Below, in pieces: positions 21,161-35,300 of a stretch of 64,000 nt of DNA. Source of the DNA: Augochlora pura (lineage: Eukaryota; Arthropoda; Insecta; Hymenoptera; Halictidae); the NCBI RefSeq assembly GCF_028453695.1, contig NC_135777.1, positions 12,203,714 to 12,267,713 on the forward strand. Reading direction: 5' to 3'. How positions within the stretch are numbered: the first letter of the stretch is position 1; the number at the start of each line of letters is the position of its first letter. Position numbers and translations under genes: made by a program. The notes under the pieces were generated by a model that worked only from the letters and a program-made list of their open reading frames with translations, made no database searches and had not been told where the DNA came from.

Positions 21161-24103
21161 TTGTTCAGTGAAAACGTATGCAAGAGTTCATTTCGAACGA
21201 TATGTTTCCGAAATATGTGGAACATGCTACAACATAGATAGATTCAAATAGGATTAGAAATAATAGATAAACTAATGAAACGGATGCCAAAGTGAATTTG
21301 ATATATCGACAAAGAGAAATTGAATTTTCTTTTACAAAATGAACGTTATTTTTATTATAATGTAAAATAAATATATACATGTACTTGTTACAGTTTAATA
21401 CGATTAATTTTAAAATAAATTGAGAAATTTCAATAATTTTCCATCATTTTCTCAAATTTATTTTATTTTCTATAAATATCCCAATGTTTTTGGAGGAAAG
21501 CGTATGTATATGGAGATCTTACTAAGCTTAATCTACTTGAAAAAGATAATATTAAAACTTTGAAAGACGTATTTTGACCCGTTTGTGAAAAATAATGTTT
21601 AATAAGTCTGTTGGAAAATCAAGCGATCCGGATAGGCGCTACCGTGTCAGTATTTGAAAAAAATCAAACAAAAACATTATTTAGTCGTTCTTACATGTAG
21701 TATTGTTGTCAAATGTGATCGCCACAGTGGGCGTTCGGTCGGTACGTTCGCGGTACCGTCCGGACAAGGTTGAAAAGGGAACAAAAGGGACCATCGCGTC
21801 GGTTCGAAGCGGAGCAATGCGTGCACAAGAATAGATCAGAACGCGTTTCATTGGAATCAACATCGGGGAATCGCAACGGAGCGGTCTGATCTACCCCAGA
21901 GCTCAGGTAACTCGGATCTGGGTCAAGACGCGGGAAGTTCGGTAGCAATTGAACGCTCAACCTTCGCGAACTCTTGCCAACAAATTTTCGACCCGCCCTC
22001 CCTCTCCCCACCCCTTTTCTCGGCACAACACAATGTGTAGAAAAGTACCGATTCCAACGCAGTACAATAATAACACCTAAACTGTAATAGTTAATATAAT
22101 GTGATTTAATCCCTTATCCTGTCTGCAAACAGGCAAACTTCATTAAGTAAGGCACATTAAATAGTTTTCCTTAAATTCAATTAATTATTTATTTATTAAA
22201 ACGTTTTATTTGAATTTTTGTTTATAGTTACATCGGTTGTTTTTTACATCGGTCGATTCAGCTCGATTCGTCTCGCTTCTCGCTTTGGGATTTGCCGGAT
22301 GCGATTTAAATGGGTCAACCTTCTATATTTATAAAATTGTTGATTAAAACAATAACCGAAAACCCAATTAATAAAAACATTTTTAATGTATACACTATTT
22401 TCTTTACACGACAACGTATTCTTAACAACGAACTTGTGGAACTCTGTGTTTCTTTTTATTATAAACGTAAAGGTCACACAGTAGTGAAATAGCTACATTC
22501 ACTAATTAAACGTATGAAATAGATATGTAGAATTGCGATACGTATAACCAGAAGATAACCTCAAAAGAAAGAGTTAGAAATTAGTGGGAAATGGAAATGT
22601 AATGGAAATAAAATTAATAGAAAACAGGATAAAACAAGAGCAAGAAGAAGAGATGCAGAAAGATGAATTTGTAATAACAAGAAAGAAAACGAAATGCGAA
22701 GAATGAAAGAAATAATAAAAATATGTAAAATAAAATTACGTTTACGTCATTGTTGAGTCGTTATAATGCTAAGATTTTCAGATGCCACAAAATAAAATAT
22801 ACAAAAGCGAAATTTTGTAAAAATTATACTGTAGTTTAATCACTTACATTATTTCATATTGCAAAATGATACGCGTAATATTAATTTTTTGAGGTGCTCA
22901 AAAATGGAACTAAACATAGCGAAATCTGATGTAGAGAACCGAGGTACAAGCGACTAAAAGTGGTGAAAAATGCGCATTCCATTATTTTCATTCTGTAATA
23001 ATTCTTTAATCATCTTGTTACTCCATTGAAACTTAGATATCAAAACCGAAGGTTTTAAAAATAAGCTCTTAAAACTTGCACGTTTTTTTACATGCTACGA
23101 GACTTTAAGAATATTTACGTTGAAATTCGTATAAATCTTTAACATCGCCAGAACCGGTACATCTACCCTATTTTTCCTGCCTTCATTTTAAAAGCCGTAT
23201 CGAGAATAGTTAAATTGTTTCGTTCTCAGAAAATTAAATCTTATTGAAGTTAATTATTGGAAATCGATTACATCTCCCATCGCTCATTTATTTGAAAACA
23301 GAAGATCATGTTCCTATTTTCGAGCATCGGTTTCGCGTTTCTCCCTCATTGCGCAACAATCCTACCTGATTAATAAAAAAAACGTTTGTTGTTCGAATGA
23401 GATTTCGGCGGCATTATTTGGTGCATTAGCTTAACCGGTTCGACTGGCTATCGCTGCTAAATGTTTTGGTGGTTGGTGGTTCGCGGTCCGCGGTTTGGTA
23501 GCCGCGAGGTACGCAGCGTATCGAACCTAGAACCGATATTGTACCCTGCGTTTATCGGCCAAGTGCCGGAGCCGCGGTGTACATACTAACTGAGAAACGA
23601 TTTCCCATTTCGAGGCAATACGCATATTTCGGACGGCATTACCGTGCCGTGATTAGACAACCAACGAGCATTCAACGGGACCAACATTCACGCCAAGAAA
23701 CCTAGACGAAACTTGCCAATACTGCATCGCTTGGGGATTTTCGCTCCTCGGGGAAATTCCGTATGCTTTTATAAGTACCGTACGGTGCCGATCGCAGTCC
23801 GTGGCAGAAAATATTCGATTATCGTTATAATTACAAGGCTGTAGATATTTATGTAAATTCGTATTTGCATATACAATTTTCATTTACTCGTAAAAAGAAA
23901 ATATAGATGCCTTAGACCATGTTAATTTATATACATTAATTTATGCAGTCAAAACAAACTGTGCATGTTATAAACGCGCAGAGACACGCAGTTTAATAAT
24001 TATTCGTGTAATGGTTTTTGTTATCGATAAATGCAAATGTAATGCAATGATGGTCATGTATCAAGAAGACATTAATGTAAACACGAATATGTTTGCGTGT
24101 TTA
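21161..24103. other. Non-coding stretch with two CpG-rich islands
   Basis: The bulk is AT-rich. Islands at about 21700-22030 and 23400-23660 are CpG-rich and contain no recognisable coding motif. They could be regulatory elements or old repeats. Confidence 0.35.
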
Positions 24104-24107
24104 TTAA

Positions 24108-24484
24108 CCCTTAAATGCATAGAGTCCCAAAAATGAATCAATAACTTTTTGCGCGGATACCCGACAACAGTTTTGATATCGATACATTTGGCTGAATGGC
24201 AGTGATTCCTTTGTCCATTGACTTATCAAAAATTAACTAAAATAATGACATTTGACTTCAATATTTGTATCTTTCTGACGTTATACCAATTGGCGCGCAT
24301 TTTTGATAGCGAATTTACGTACTTTTGGAAGTGGATTATTTAGAAATATTTTGGTGTATTCGTTAAACAAAAAATATTTTCTAAAGGTAAGGCTCTTATT
24401 TATTAATTTGCTAGTACTTTTGTCAGTGTGAAATATTATAACCCTAATTTTTAAATAAAATTCATTAATTCATGCATTTAAGGG
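24108..24484. mobile_element. piggyBac-type MITE with TTAA target duplication
   Basis: TTAA (24104-24107) is followed by CCCTTAAATGCAT. The right end is ATGCATTTAAGGG followed by TTAA (24485-24488). TTAA duplications with CCC..GGG ends are diagnostic of the piggyBac superfamily. The 377-bp body has no transposase. Confidence 0.82.
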
Positions 24485-24664
24485 TTAAACACTGATTTGA
24501 AGAAAGATTCGATCGTCTCCAAATAATGTTATCTAAATTTTGTATATTTTTCTCTTAGTGACAGACGGTATATTACTATATGTTTAGTAAAAAGTTAACA
24601 ACACATGTTGTTTTATCAATACCTATTGTAAATATCGATAGCTCTTTCACCGTACTTGTATAAT

Positions 24665-24990
24665 ATACATGGTGTCTTGTAATTGGCGGTAAAACCAGAT
24701 AAAGCTGATTCTACGTCAAAAATAAGTCGGAAAAAAGAATCATGCCTTTTTATTTAGGGCTCCGTTTTCGAGAAAAAGTAGGTTGAAGATATAATACTAT
24801 TGAATAGGAAGTACATAAATGGTATGCGTCTGGCCACTACATACCAATTCTACTTCTGTCTACTGCTATACTAGCCACTTGAACTTGACGCATCTTTCAA
24901 TTCAGTTTTCTCGAAATCGAAGCTATTTATTCTTTTTTTCCGACTTATTTTTTAGCATAGAAACAACTCCCACCTGGTTTTTTTTTTATT
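24665..24990. mobile_element. MITE of the 710-870 family
   Basis: The left part, AAAACCAGATAAAGCTGATT then AAAAATAAGTCGGAAAAAAG, is mirrored on the right by cttttttccgacttattttt then aacaactcccacctggtttt. The left end TACATGGTGTCTTG resembles TACAGGGTGTCCC at 710. The minor frame inside is not coding. Confidence 0.7.
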
Positions 24991-27900
24991 CCGAATTAAC
25001 GTTCAAATTATTTCGTCAACAGTTGTGTTCACGATATCGACAAAATATTTTTTGTTAGGATAGTATTGTTGTCTTGCGCGGAATCATGTAAAAGTACACG
25101 AAAAATGAAGTATTGAAAAGAAATTATGCAATATTTGCAGAAAGGATTAATCATTACTCTTCTAAGAAAGCTACGATTCATTTATATTGATACTAATTTA
25201 CAATAAGAAAAAACTGTCAGAAAAAATTATTGCTGTTTGTATATTGTTGACGGCCATCTAAAAAATACAGAAGTGTACGGTTAAAAGAAATAAAGCGGTC
25301 GTTCATCAAACTTATCATCGAGAATCAAACGTCGGATGGCGCATATGCCAGATTCAACGATATCTATCAATCGAATAAAATATCAGAACTAAGCTTGAAT
25401 GTTTCATTTGTGGTACTTAGAGGAATAGGAAATGAAAGTTGAGCGTTTAGAATCGAGAAAAGGTCATAAAATTAGTTGTTTCTATAATTTAGCAGACATC
25501 TTCAATGTGAAGAGAAAAGATTGAAATCAACTGGAGGTGAGGGATGATATTCAATTGATAATAATGAGAAAGGGGGTGGATTTTTCATTCTGTTCCCGCT
25601 CCTGAATTAGAAACATTTCTTAAGATTGCTATAAATGATGGGAGTAATAATCAATATCTTATGTTTTATAATAAATATTAAAACGAACCTGTATTTAATA
25701 ATCTTTGTGGAAATATATTTTGTTCCACAAAAATTCTGAGTTAATATATATTTGGTGGGAGGGATATATATATATATATATATATATAATAATATTATAT
25801 AATTTCGTCGATGTTTAAATATTGATGAGGGGCGGATAGACTTTTAATTCGGTTTAAAAGACGCAAATACCAAACACATTTAGGAGATCGTGTTTCAAAT
25901 CTTTAAAAAAAAGTATTTAATGTTGCAGTGGAAAGCTTTTTACTTTTGGATACGTTGATCACTGATGCATAACTGAATAATCTTTTTACGGGTACAGAGG
26001 GAGCCATCATACATTCGACGATTCATTCGATGTTTGATTGATTCGTGCATTTGTTCGTGATGTCGTTACGAAAAAAAAAAACAAAAAATAAACACAAATA
26101 CAGTATCTGAAGTGGAGTAATAGAAATTGAAAACAAAAAGTAAACACACATACAGTATTTGAAGTGGAGTAATAGAGAGAAATTGAACGGATTTCAAATG
26201 CAAGTACCCAACGGTATGTAAATCTAGATTAAAAATGCATTCGTTTAAACTATTTTCAAAATTGAGTTTATACTATTCTTGTTCCATCTATATGCATCAT
26301 CTATACATATGTATCATAACGATAGATTATAATGGCAAAAAATTAATTTCAATAATTAAAAAATGTTCAAATTCGATGCGGTACCTCTTCCCATTATCCG
26401 AGCAATGTCAGATTTTGTATAAGTTATTTTTTCACTTAATGACATAATTGTGGAAGGGAGAAGAAAAGTTCGATTGTCGAAAAATAATGTCCACTCTACT
26501 TTACAGTCACACGCTGATAATTTTTTCAAAATATATAAATTTATTTTCCGACATGTTTCCAAAAAGGTTTTGAAAAAATCAATTGTTCAAAAAATGGCAG
26601 TTAATTGAATTCAAATATGTAATTTTTAACCTAAATATTTAACTTTGTTTCACGATAAAAAGAGAAAAATGCATGTGTAAAAGATTCGTTTTTTCAAGTC
26701 CTACACTTAAAAATATTAATCTTAAATAACTTCAAATAATATTATACAAATATTATACATATTTGCTTATATTTTATATTATATTTTAATATATATATAA
26801 ATAATATTTCACTGCATTTTAATTATTCTAATGGTCTGCTATATCCATTTTTCGTGCACTTCTGACAGTCTGAGAAACAAATGTTCCGAACGAAAGTTTA
26901 TCGTCAGTCTTTAATCAGCTACACATTATATTATAAAAGAGTTCCAAAAAATGTTTTATTCTAAAAAATCAAAATCACCTACACTTTTAAAAATTGCATA
27001 GCATGAATATTACTTTGTATTATTGTAGTTTGCATCATAACGAATTCAACGATCTGTTATCCCATGGCTGTCGGATGATCTTGACGTTAGAAAAAATGAA
27101 TTGAATGAAGTGATGTTTTCGTTGAGAATTGGTCTACATTGTATCAATTCGAAGCGTGGAACATCTAAAGCATCGTCATATTTACTTAATAGTTTTTTTA
27201 CACGTGCTACAATAATATAAAATAAGAAATATGTCATGCAATTTGAAAAAATGAAGGTAATCTTGATGTTTTTGGATAAAACAGCTTTTCTGACATTTTT
27301 TATATTGCAGTTTGTAACTGATCGAAAACTAGTAAACAAAGCCGCGGATTGAACTTGTTCCAAGAAAAAATTACTTCAAATGACTTTAAGAACTAAATGA
27401 CTTGATATTTAACCCTTGTAACGTTTTAATTCATCTAGTTAATATATTATACTCAAGTCTTGGTCTATCAAGAAAATTAAATCCTTTCAATTCACATTCT
27501 CTTATCGATTTCAGTCACTAGTATTAAGTCTGTGCACTTTTACCGCTCGAAACGTATCAATTTAATAAGTTACGAGGCTAAACTAACAATTTCCTATAAC
27601 TTGTTCCACTTCGCGGTTTCTACGATGAAATAAACGTCGGCTCATCTATGAGTTATATTCTTTGGGTCTTGGTGATTAAACAAATATCAAATCGCGTACC
27701 CTTTCCATACTTTTTGGGTTTTAACAGTGAAACAAGCATCATCTTGTCCACAACTAACAAATTCTTTCATTTTTTCAATCAAACAGTGAAATTTCCTAAA
27801 TTTTTTGCGAAGAAAGTTAATCTGATCTGACAAACAATTCCAGAATAAAAATTCATAACTACAAATTGTGTATATGAAATTAATAAAACTTGAAATTCAG

Positions 27901-30486
27901 ACTATTCTGCAAACAAAGTCATAATTAAGAAATGGATGTGGCAGCTAACGTATTAATAATTAATGCAAATTAAAGTTTCAAGAAAAATAGAAAATAGATC
28001 GCACGTCAACGTGATAAATACTACAATACCGATTCATATTCATATTCTCACGAGAAAATTCCAATTGTTGAAATTTATGTATTCTTCTTAAATATTGTAC
28101 CTTTCTCATTTCTAAATACTTAGCTTTCATTTCGAATTCTTCTAAGTGTTCAATATTCAAGTTTAGCTCCGATATTTTCTTCGACAGATAGATATCGTTG
28201 AATATGCTACATGGTGCTTGATTCGCAAAGATAAGTTTGATGGATGGCCACTTGATTTTTTAGTACCATGCACTCCTGAATTTTTTAGGTGACCGTCGAC
28301 AATGTGTAAATAACAATCGTGTTCTAAATCGGTTTAGAAAATTTCACTGAATTCTGTAGCAAATATTGTTAAACAACTTGAAAAATACGATTTTTCACCA
28401 ATATTCATGAGAAATCATTATTAAAATACTTCTAATGTAATTTCTTGCGACGATTTCTAGTAACGAAACGTTCACGAAACGCGTTGTAACTGGTAATGAA
28501 ATATAGGGCAGATATCCCAATTTCTGTGCCTTTAAGCTACTTTATGCTTTGTTGAAACTCTCACAAAATACTATAATTTTCATTTAATGCTCTAAAAATT
28601 TATTTGGCTTTTCAAAAAATTTTGAATCTAAACTTATTTTTTGCATAATAAAAAATAGAAACTGAGCGATGAATCTGCATTGACAACTTTCTTCTCTCAG
28701 GGGCGAAAAGCGAACGTCAGTTCGTTAACTTAACGAATTAGGTGACCGTTATCCAGCGGCGCGGCCGCGCACGAAACTAATTAGCACCTCGGTAGTCAAT
28801 GCTGCGAATCGTGCACGCTAGAATAGATCGGTGTCGTTTGTGCTGTACCGGTCGATGACCATTGTCATTGCCTGCAGAAATTGCACGCGACAACGAGGCG
28901 ATGTCGGGCCGCTATATGACATGTACACACGTATACCGTACTGCAGTTCAATCCACGAGTAACATCATGCCGTATAATTGTGGCCCAATTAAAGATTCCG
29001 TACCACCAGCCGCGCGATACTTTTAATTACCACTTATCCAGGATTTGCAGACGTAGATGCGAATTTCGTGTCTGTTTTTGCGTATCGCGGTGTAACAATC
29101 GCGATCGCGACAATCTTGATTTACTGACACCGGAAAACAAGGAAATTATGTCGCACTGTTACTGTGAATTTTGCTTGCGTTTTATTACAGTTTTGTATTT
29201 TAAACCTAGGGGAGAGTACTAGGGTGCAACGAAACGGGTTGATAAAATAGAATATCAATGTGTTTTTTTTATAAGAGCTGTGAATGAGTTGCTATCGGAC
29301 CGGATGGTTTTTACAACTTTTCGTGATCGGCCAAAGGCTCGTGCACATGTTATTTCTGACATTATCATTTTACATTAAGGTGTGGACATTAAATGTTTAC
29401 TAAATTACCTCTTGTGGGCAAAATAGAATACTTTAGTATGGGGTAAACCGGTTTATTCTGTCGATGCAAAGGGAACAATAGAAATGTCTGTTAGTACATG
29501 CTTATTTTTCTGTGAAATTATTAGATGCAATAAAATGGGAATTAAGTTGTGTCAGTACTCGGGAAGAAAATAATATTTATTTGTGATATTTGTTCCTAAA
29601 ATATTAAACGACATAGTCAATATTGTATTTCAGGGACGGCATGCCGCGGCAGCTCGAATGACCTTGACCTTGAAGTATGCTATTAAGGTCATTATGCTAA
29701 AGTTAATTTCCTCATTTTAGTCAATACTTAATATCTTAAAAATTGCCAATGCTTTGCTCAATTTAAAATTGTCGTCCAATTTCCATAGACATAGGAGGCG
29801 GGCATTACAAAAAAAGAATTTCTCGTACACACCACAGAATTATTATAATATTAGAATACAATGTAAAAGAGATAATAAATTTATTTTACACGAAATGGAA
29901 CGAAAGAATTTTGTTTCAACAAAAGTCAAAATTAACAGATGCTTTTCGTATTTCTATATTTTGTTATACATATATGTTATATGTGGAGTTATATGTGTTG
30001 GATATGTATATATTTTAATATAATAACTAATAAATATATACTAATAAATATACTATAATAAATAACTACGTTATGACTAAGAAACTGATGCTATCTGAGA
30101 TGTACAAGTCAGTTGAAATTTTAAAACAATGGAGTCAGAACGTTTGATTTAACGAAAATTGTGAACGAAAATATCAAGCACATTACGCGATCAAATCTTG
30201 CATTAAACTTAATGAGAATGCAACCCAAACTTATGAATAATTAAAATCTGCTTATGTAGGGAATTCTTTATCGAGAACACAGGTTCTTAAGGCTTATATG
30301 AAAATTGAATCTATCTAACCCAAAATGAAGCTAGTAATTCTTGCGCTTTTGTTAATGAACTTTAACATTTACCTAGACGATAGAATAGTGAAGGAAAAGA
30401 AAAGCAACGTTTTGTCCTGATCTCGCTAGAGGAGTCGTCAGTAGAGCTATTTAGCGGGTCATGAATTAAATGCCGGGATTTCGAAG
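24991..30486. other. AT-rich non-coding stretch with minor repeats
   Basis: It contains a (TA)n run at 25764-25788, a tandem duplication at 26080-26180 and a decayed MITE end at about 27310-27395 (aagccgcggattg, ttacttcaaatgact). It also has a CpG-bearing patch at 28740-28960. No gene was recognised on either strand. Confidence 0.4.
26080..26180 (+). repeat. Two-copy tandem duplication (about 50 bp)
   Basis: The unit containing tacagtat-tgaagtggagtaatag, preceded by an AC-rich aaacaca segment, occurs twice in a row with few differences. Confidence 0.75.
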
Positions 30487-30488
30487 TA

Positions 30489-30845
30489 TACAGGGTGTTC
30501 CAAATGTTACTGGAAATGAGGGAGTCCTGAAGTCATTTGAAGTAACTTTTTCTGTAGCGAAATTTCTATCCGCGGTTTTGTTTACGTGTTATTAAGGAAA
30601 AACACTGACCAATGAGAGCCAAGTTCGTCTGATGCAATGCGGTCGAGACAACAATCGGATGAAGTGCAGTTCCGCTATTGGCTCGGTCGCATAGCACCAG
30701 CTAATTTTACCTCTAATTGGTCAATGTTTTCCGTTAATAACTTGTAAACGAAGCCACGTATTGCATTTGCACTAAGAAAAAATTACTTCAAATTATTTCA
30801 GGAACTTCCTTTCTTGATTTTGAGTAACTTTTGGTACACCCTGTA
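30489..30845. mobile_element. Complete MITE, CATTTGAAGTAAC family
   Basis: It starts TACAGGGTGTTCCAAATGTT and ends GGTACACCCTGTA. Family motifs GTCATTTGAAGTAACTTTTT on the left and AAAAATTACTTCAAATTATT on the right are inverted. Inner motifs GACCAATGAGAG and aattggtcaatgttttccg are also inverted. It has no coding capacity. Confidence 0.85.
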
Positions 30846-31249
30846 TGGTGTATGGGAAGGTATCCATGGTGATACCAGAGGTAGTCGCCATAAAACCATT
30901 AGGTGAACTCAAACTTGCTCGTAACCCTAAATGTATAGTAAATTAATTTGTAATCTATGAAAAGAAACTTATAATCAATTTCTTAATGAAAATGATTTTT
31001 ATCATCGTGTACATGTATGAGTTACAGTAAAAATCGTAAACATATCTGAAAATGTTTCGTTTCATACAAAATTTAGAGTTAATTTGGAAAAATTAATTTC
31101 AGTGGTAAGTGCAAAAATGAATGCAAAAACAAATGAATCTTTTTATATACACAACAAAATATATTTACTAAAATTCGTTATGGAAAACACCTCACAGCTA
31201 AAATTGTATATTCCAAAAAAATTGTTTCGCAAGTTGCTTAATTTAAATG

Positions 31250-31745
31250 TTAGTATCTTGTTGAGATCTCTAATGAGATCCTTGCGCAATCTGTATGGTA
31301 TTGATCTCATCAGTTTTTCGGTAAACTGGTTTTACTTTCACCCCATCCTTTTTTCTACTAATACCTTTATCAAATCATTTTTATTTTTGATGACATGTTT
31401 CCGTATTTTAATTTCTACTTCGTGGCAAATGTGTTCAATTACGCTCAAATTAGCTAATTGCATGAGCGTACCTATTACTTTGAAGCAATTATGAAGTAGC
31501 CACATCCTGGCTACATGCGACGCATGTTTTGGATCGGTGCCGTTATAATATTTCAAGCGACGTAAAATTTATATTTTTCGATCACGGTTTTTAAGATTTC
31601 TGTAAAAAATCGTTATTCATATTTTCTCCAATAAATTTTAAATTACTCCTTTTAGCGACAAATATCCAACCAGACATACAAACATCATGCCCTCCATGCC
31701 ACATAATACAGTTCAAGTGTTTTATTTCGAAGTCGTTCCTAATTC
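31250..31745 (-). pseudogene. Tc1-like transposase relic
   Basis: On the minus strand the frame 31338-31556 encodes YNGTDPKHASHVARMWLLHN, then VIEHICHEVEIKIRKHVI. These match the (Q)DNDPKH.S second catalytic Asp block and the PIEHLW..(D/E) third catalytic block of Tc1 transposases. Downstream, TEKLMRSIPYRLRKDL matches the usual C-terminus (S.P.R..AV). Upstream, in a shifted frame, are IGENMNNDFF and EILKTVIEKY. The residues around the second block read TDPKH rather than DNDPKH, and frameshifts and stops are present, so it is inactive. Confidence 0.75.
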
Positions 31746-32129
31746 GTAATTATTCAAACTGTATGACAGTATATATAATTGCGATGGCAACGGCGGATGA
31801 TATACAACGATCGGCTGACGGTTTTCGTCTGTTGAGGGGGGCGCCAGAGTTGTTCTGGAAGTCGAGGTGTGAGGAAGTCTAAAAATCGTCGAGTGGTCTT
31901 GTTCTGTTTCGATATTTCGTAGTATAAACTAGCCTATAGTTTTCGAATTTTAAACAACTTTTTATTAAATATATTCCTTATAATATTAATATCTTGGAAA
32001 TAAATCTGGTTATTAGGATTGAAATATTATGGAAATTAGATCATTTTAAATTTTATAGCAACAACGATTCAAAACACACTTTATAGTTGTCCCAAAGTAC
32101 GAAGTACATCCGCCCTAAATATATTACGA

Positions 32130-32306
32130 CACCTGCTGATTTAGTATAAATCGTACTTTTTCATTCAATTTATGTAACGTTTTATATTTGGTATTACGTA
32201 TTATGGCATCGTGTTTTCGAAAGTACACATTAAGTTAGAAATGTTTGTCTTTTATGCACTTTATTTAATTTTTTTATGAGTGTTCTAATAGTTTTGGAGC
32301 GGAGTG
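32130..32306 (-). mobile_element. Terminal region of the minus-oriented Tc1-like relic
   Basis: The right edge reads GTTCTAATAGTTTTGGAGCG then GAGTG next to a TA. On the minus strand this gives a CACTCCGCTCCAAAACTATT start typical of Tc1-like ends. Orientation and distance agree with the transposase relic at 31250-31745. Confidence 0.55.
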
Positions 32307-35300
32307 TACACTCTAGCAATTAACTGATTTCATCGTAATTGAACACATTTGGCATAAATTGCAATACATACCATCATAAAAGTATTAATAGAGGAATGAG
32401 GTAAAATTGAATCCAATTTTCCCGAGAAATTGGTTAGATCGATACCAAATATATTACGCGAGGTAGGACGTTATCGAGAGATCCCAACAAAATACTAATT
32501 GTATGATTTAATTTCAGCAATTTATTAAACAATTTTTTTGAGAAGTTCCATTTTAGCTGTGTAGCGTTTTCTATACTGCATCCATACTGTATTCCTGAAA
32601 TTAATTTTTCCAAATCATTCCTAAACTACTTTATGGAACGAAACATTCTTTTATATGTGGTGTACTATTTTGGCTGCGATTCACTAGATATGGAACTTAT
32701 GAGTCATATTGATCCACTGAAGTTGTACCATGTATGTTTGAGATTTTAATGAATTTTCATTACGTATTGGTGTCGGTAGCGTGCGGTAGGGAACGTTACA
32801 ATTGCAGTCGCTCCGACAGATATGTTTATCAAACTGCATTCATTTGTCATTTGTTACAACATCGCATGTTCGGAGCAAGTCTGTAATGGTTTGTGAAGCC
32901 CGCTGCAGCGTTTATTGACGAAGAGTCGTTCCCTTTTACTCTTAACAAATACAAAGTTATTTGTACTGAAACTATATTATGTTCTATATTATACTATATT
33001 TATTATACATATACTATATTATATTATAAACTGCATTATAACTATATTATAAATTGTGACAATTCAATAAACCGAATTTGTTTTTTAGATTTATTTTCCG
33101 CAAATATGAACCTTGATCAGTTTTATCCAAAATACACTTGCAACGCCATACAAATTTTGTATTAGCACTAAATGGCATATTTTTAAAAATCTCGCACATC
33201 AAAACTGAATAGAAACATAACTGACTCTTTATGTTTGATGAATTATTACAGTTTGCAAGGTTAATAAGTTCATTTTCGGAATTTCTTATTTCGGACTTCT
33301 TATTTTCAAAACACAAATTACAATTAAAGCGTTGTCATTTATAAGTTGTCGACAGCATCGAAACTGCTATAACGGATCAGTTAAAAGCAGCAGCAACATT
33401 ATTAGTACAGTCACAGGTGATAAAAATAACATTTATGGCAATTTGTGACTTTGTATGGAAATTATTTTGTTAGTGCTTTACAAACAGTTATAATTTAACA
33501 GTTTTGTTCAATTCTCCCTAAGTCTTCATTGCCCCGAATCTCATGGATTCCTGTTTGCTATAAATTTATAAAATCATCTATTCACTTTTTTTATTAGATG
33601 GAATACATCGATGAAACTTAATAATTATTATTGTTAGTGTAAGCGCCTTAATGAAACATGTGAACATTTTATATAGTTTAACAAAAACTTGATATTCAAA
33701 TAACAAATTATCAAGTCTGGATCTAAATAGATCAAAGTCTCGTCGTCTGACTCTGATATTGTAAAGAAATTGCGATTTGCGATTTGCTGAATGAATTACT
33801 TTTTCTTCCGTGATTGAAACTACAATGGCTGCTTGAACGGTAGTCATGAACGTTGGGATAGCTATTATAATATTATGGATTTCTCAATTTTCTTGAACAG
33901 ATATAAAAAAATTTAATAATTCATTTATCCTTTCTTCAATGAACATGTTAATATAATATGTTCATAGAAATTTTTCTGTTTCGATAATCTATAATAATTT
34001 CGACCATTTTGTAGTTTTTATCGATTAAAAATAATCAAAACTCGCTGAAGTTTTCAATATTGTTAATTAAAATTTTTAATTTTTCTTTTATTTATTTCCC
34101 ATCTTTTTCGAAGACCATTCGATATATAAAAAAAAAAAGTAATGTCTAACAGAATTTTCGATAGAAGTCATAATTTACAATATATTCGAGGATATAAATA
34201 CGAGCATTCAATTGATTATTTTAATGTTTAAGTTTAAGTTTTTCCGTTATGCAATCGAGCTGAAATTTTGCAAAGATTGTTTTATTATTAGTTGAGACCA
34301 TTTTAGGAGGTGTCGCAAAAAAAGGTCGAAGCAAAATTATAGTCGAGAGAGTAAATAAAGGCCACCTTAATGAACGCACAAAGTATGCCTGGAAAGTGAC
34401 GGGTTTGATGAAACAGAGTAAGGTACCCGTCCGTAGTTCTGTTATTAAAGACTGGCGCCTGTTAGCGACAATTGAAAGTAATAGGATCGCCGCTAATGAG
34501 TTGACAACAGGAACAAATTAATTCGTCGTTTCTATAGTCATTTATTATAAAAGTTTTATAATGGTTTGCTTCTTTGCATGTCGCGCATTGCAATATATCT
34601 TAATGAAGCGCACTAAATTGTTCCTATTTCTATGGACTGGAAATGGCGCTCCTCTTCTGTCACACACCGATTATTTTAAAAAATAGCTTTCTGTCTAATT
34701 TTCTTCCTACCGCGTTCCTAACTTCATTCCCTACTTTTCTAATTGGTTTTATACATGCCAGTTAATTATCCAATGATATCTAAAGGAGAAAAATCGGTTA
34801 CATAAAAATATTTTTATATAACTTTTACACAGAATCATGATTTTATTTGTATAAATAATAAAGCAGAGAGTCGCCTTTGTCCGGCAAAAAGAAACTTACT
34901 GTTATTATTTTTTATTAAAAGAATTATATCGAATTAATTTTGCTTTCAATATTTGACATGATAGATATCTCTCCTTCAGATAACTCGAAATCGAAAATTT
35001 TAATAAATTCTTTTTCATATATGTACAGTTATCATTTTATTTATCATTATCAAAAAAAAATTGTTTTTAGGAAAGTTGCTTAAAATAAAAAAATACAGTT
35101 TAATGAAAAAAATTCTCCGAATTGTTGATGATTAAAATAAAAACACAATCTATCGTTTTGCCGATAAAGAAATCCTTTTTCTTTCTGTTATAACGTCAAG
35201 TTGATCGGTCTAATGGTTTTTCTTAAATCTTGTCAAATGGCTGCGGAAAAATAGTTTTAAGAGAAGCGCGTTGAAAAATTCAGTAAAAAGAAACTACGCC

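Noticed and set aside
34260..34520. Possible transposase-like fragment
   Set aside because: No motif could be matched; short frames only.
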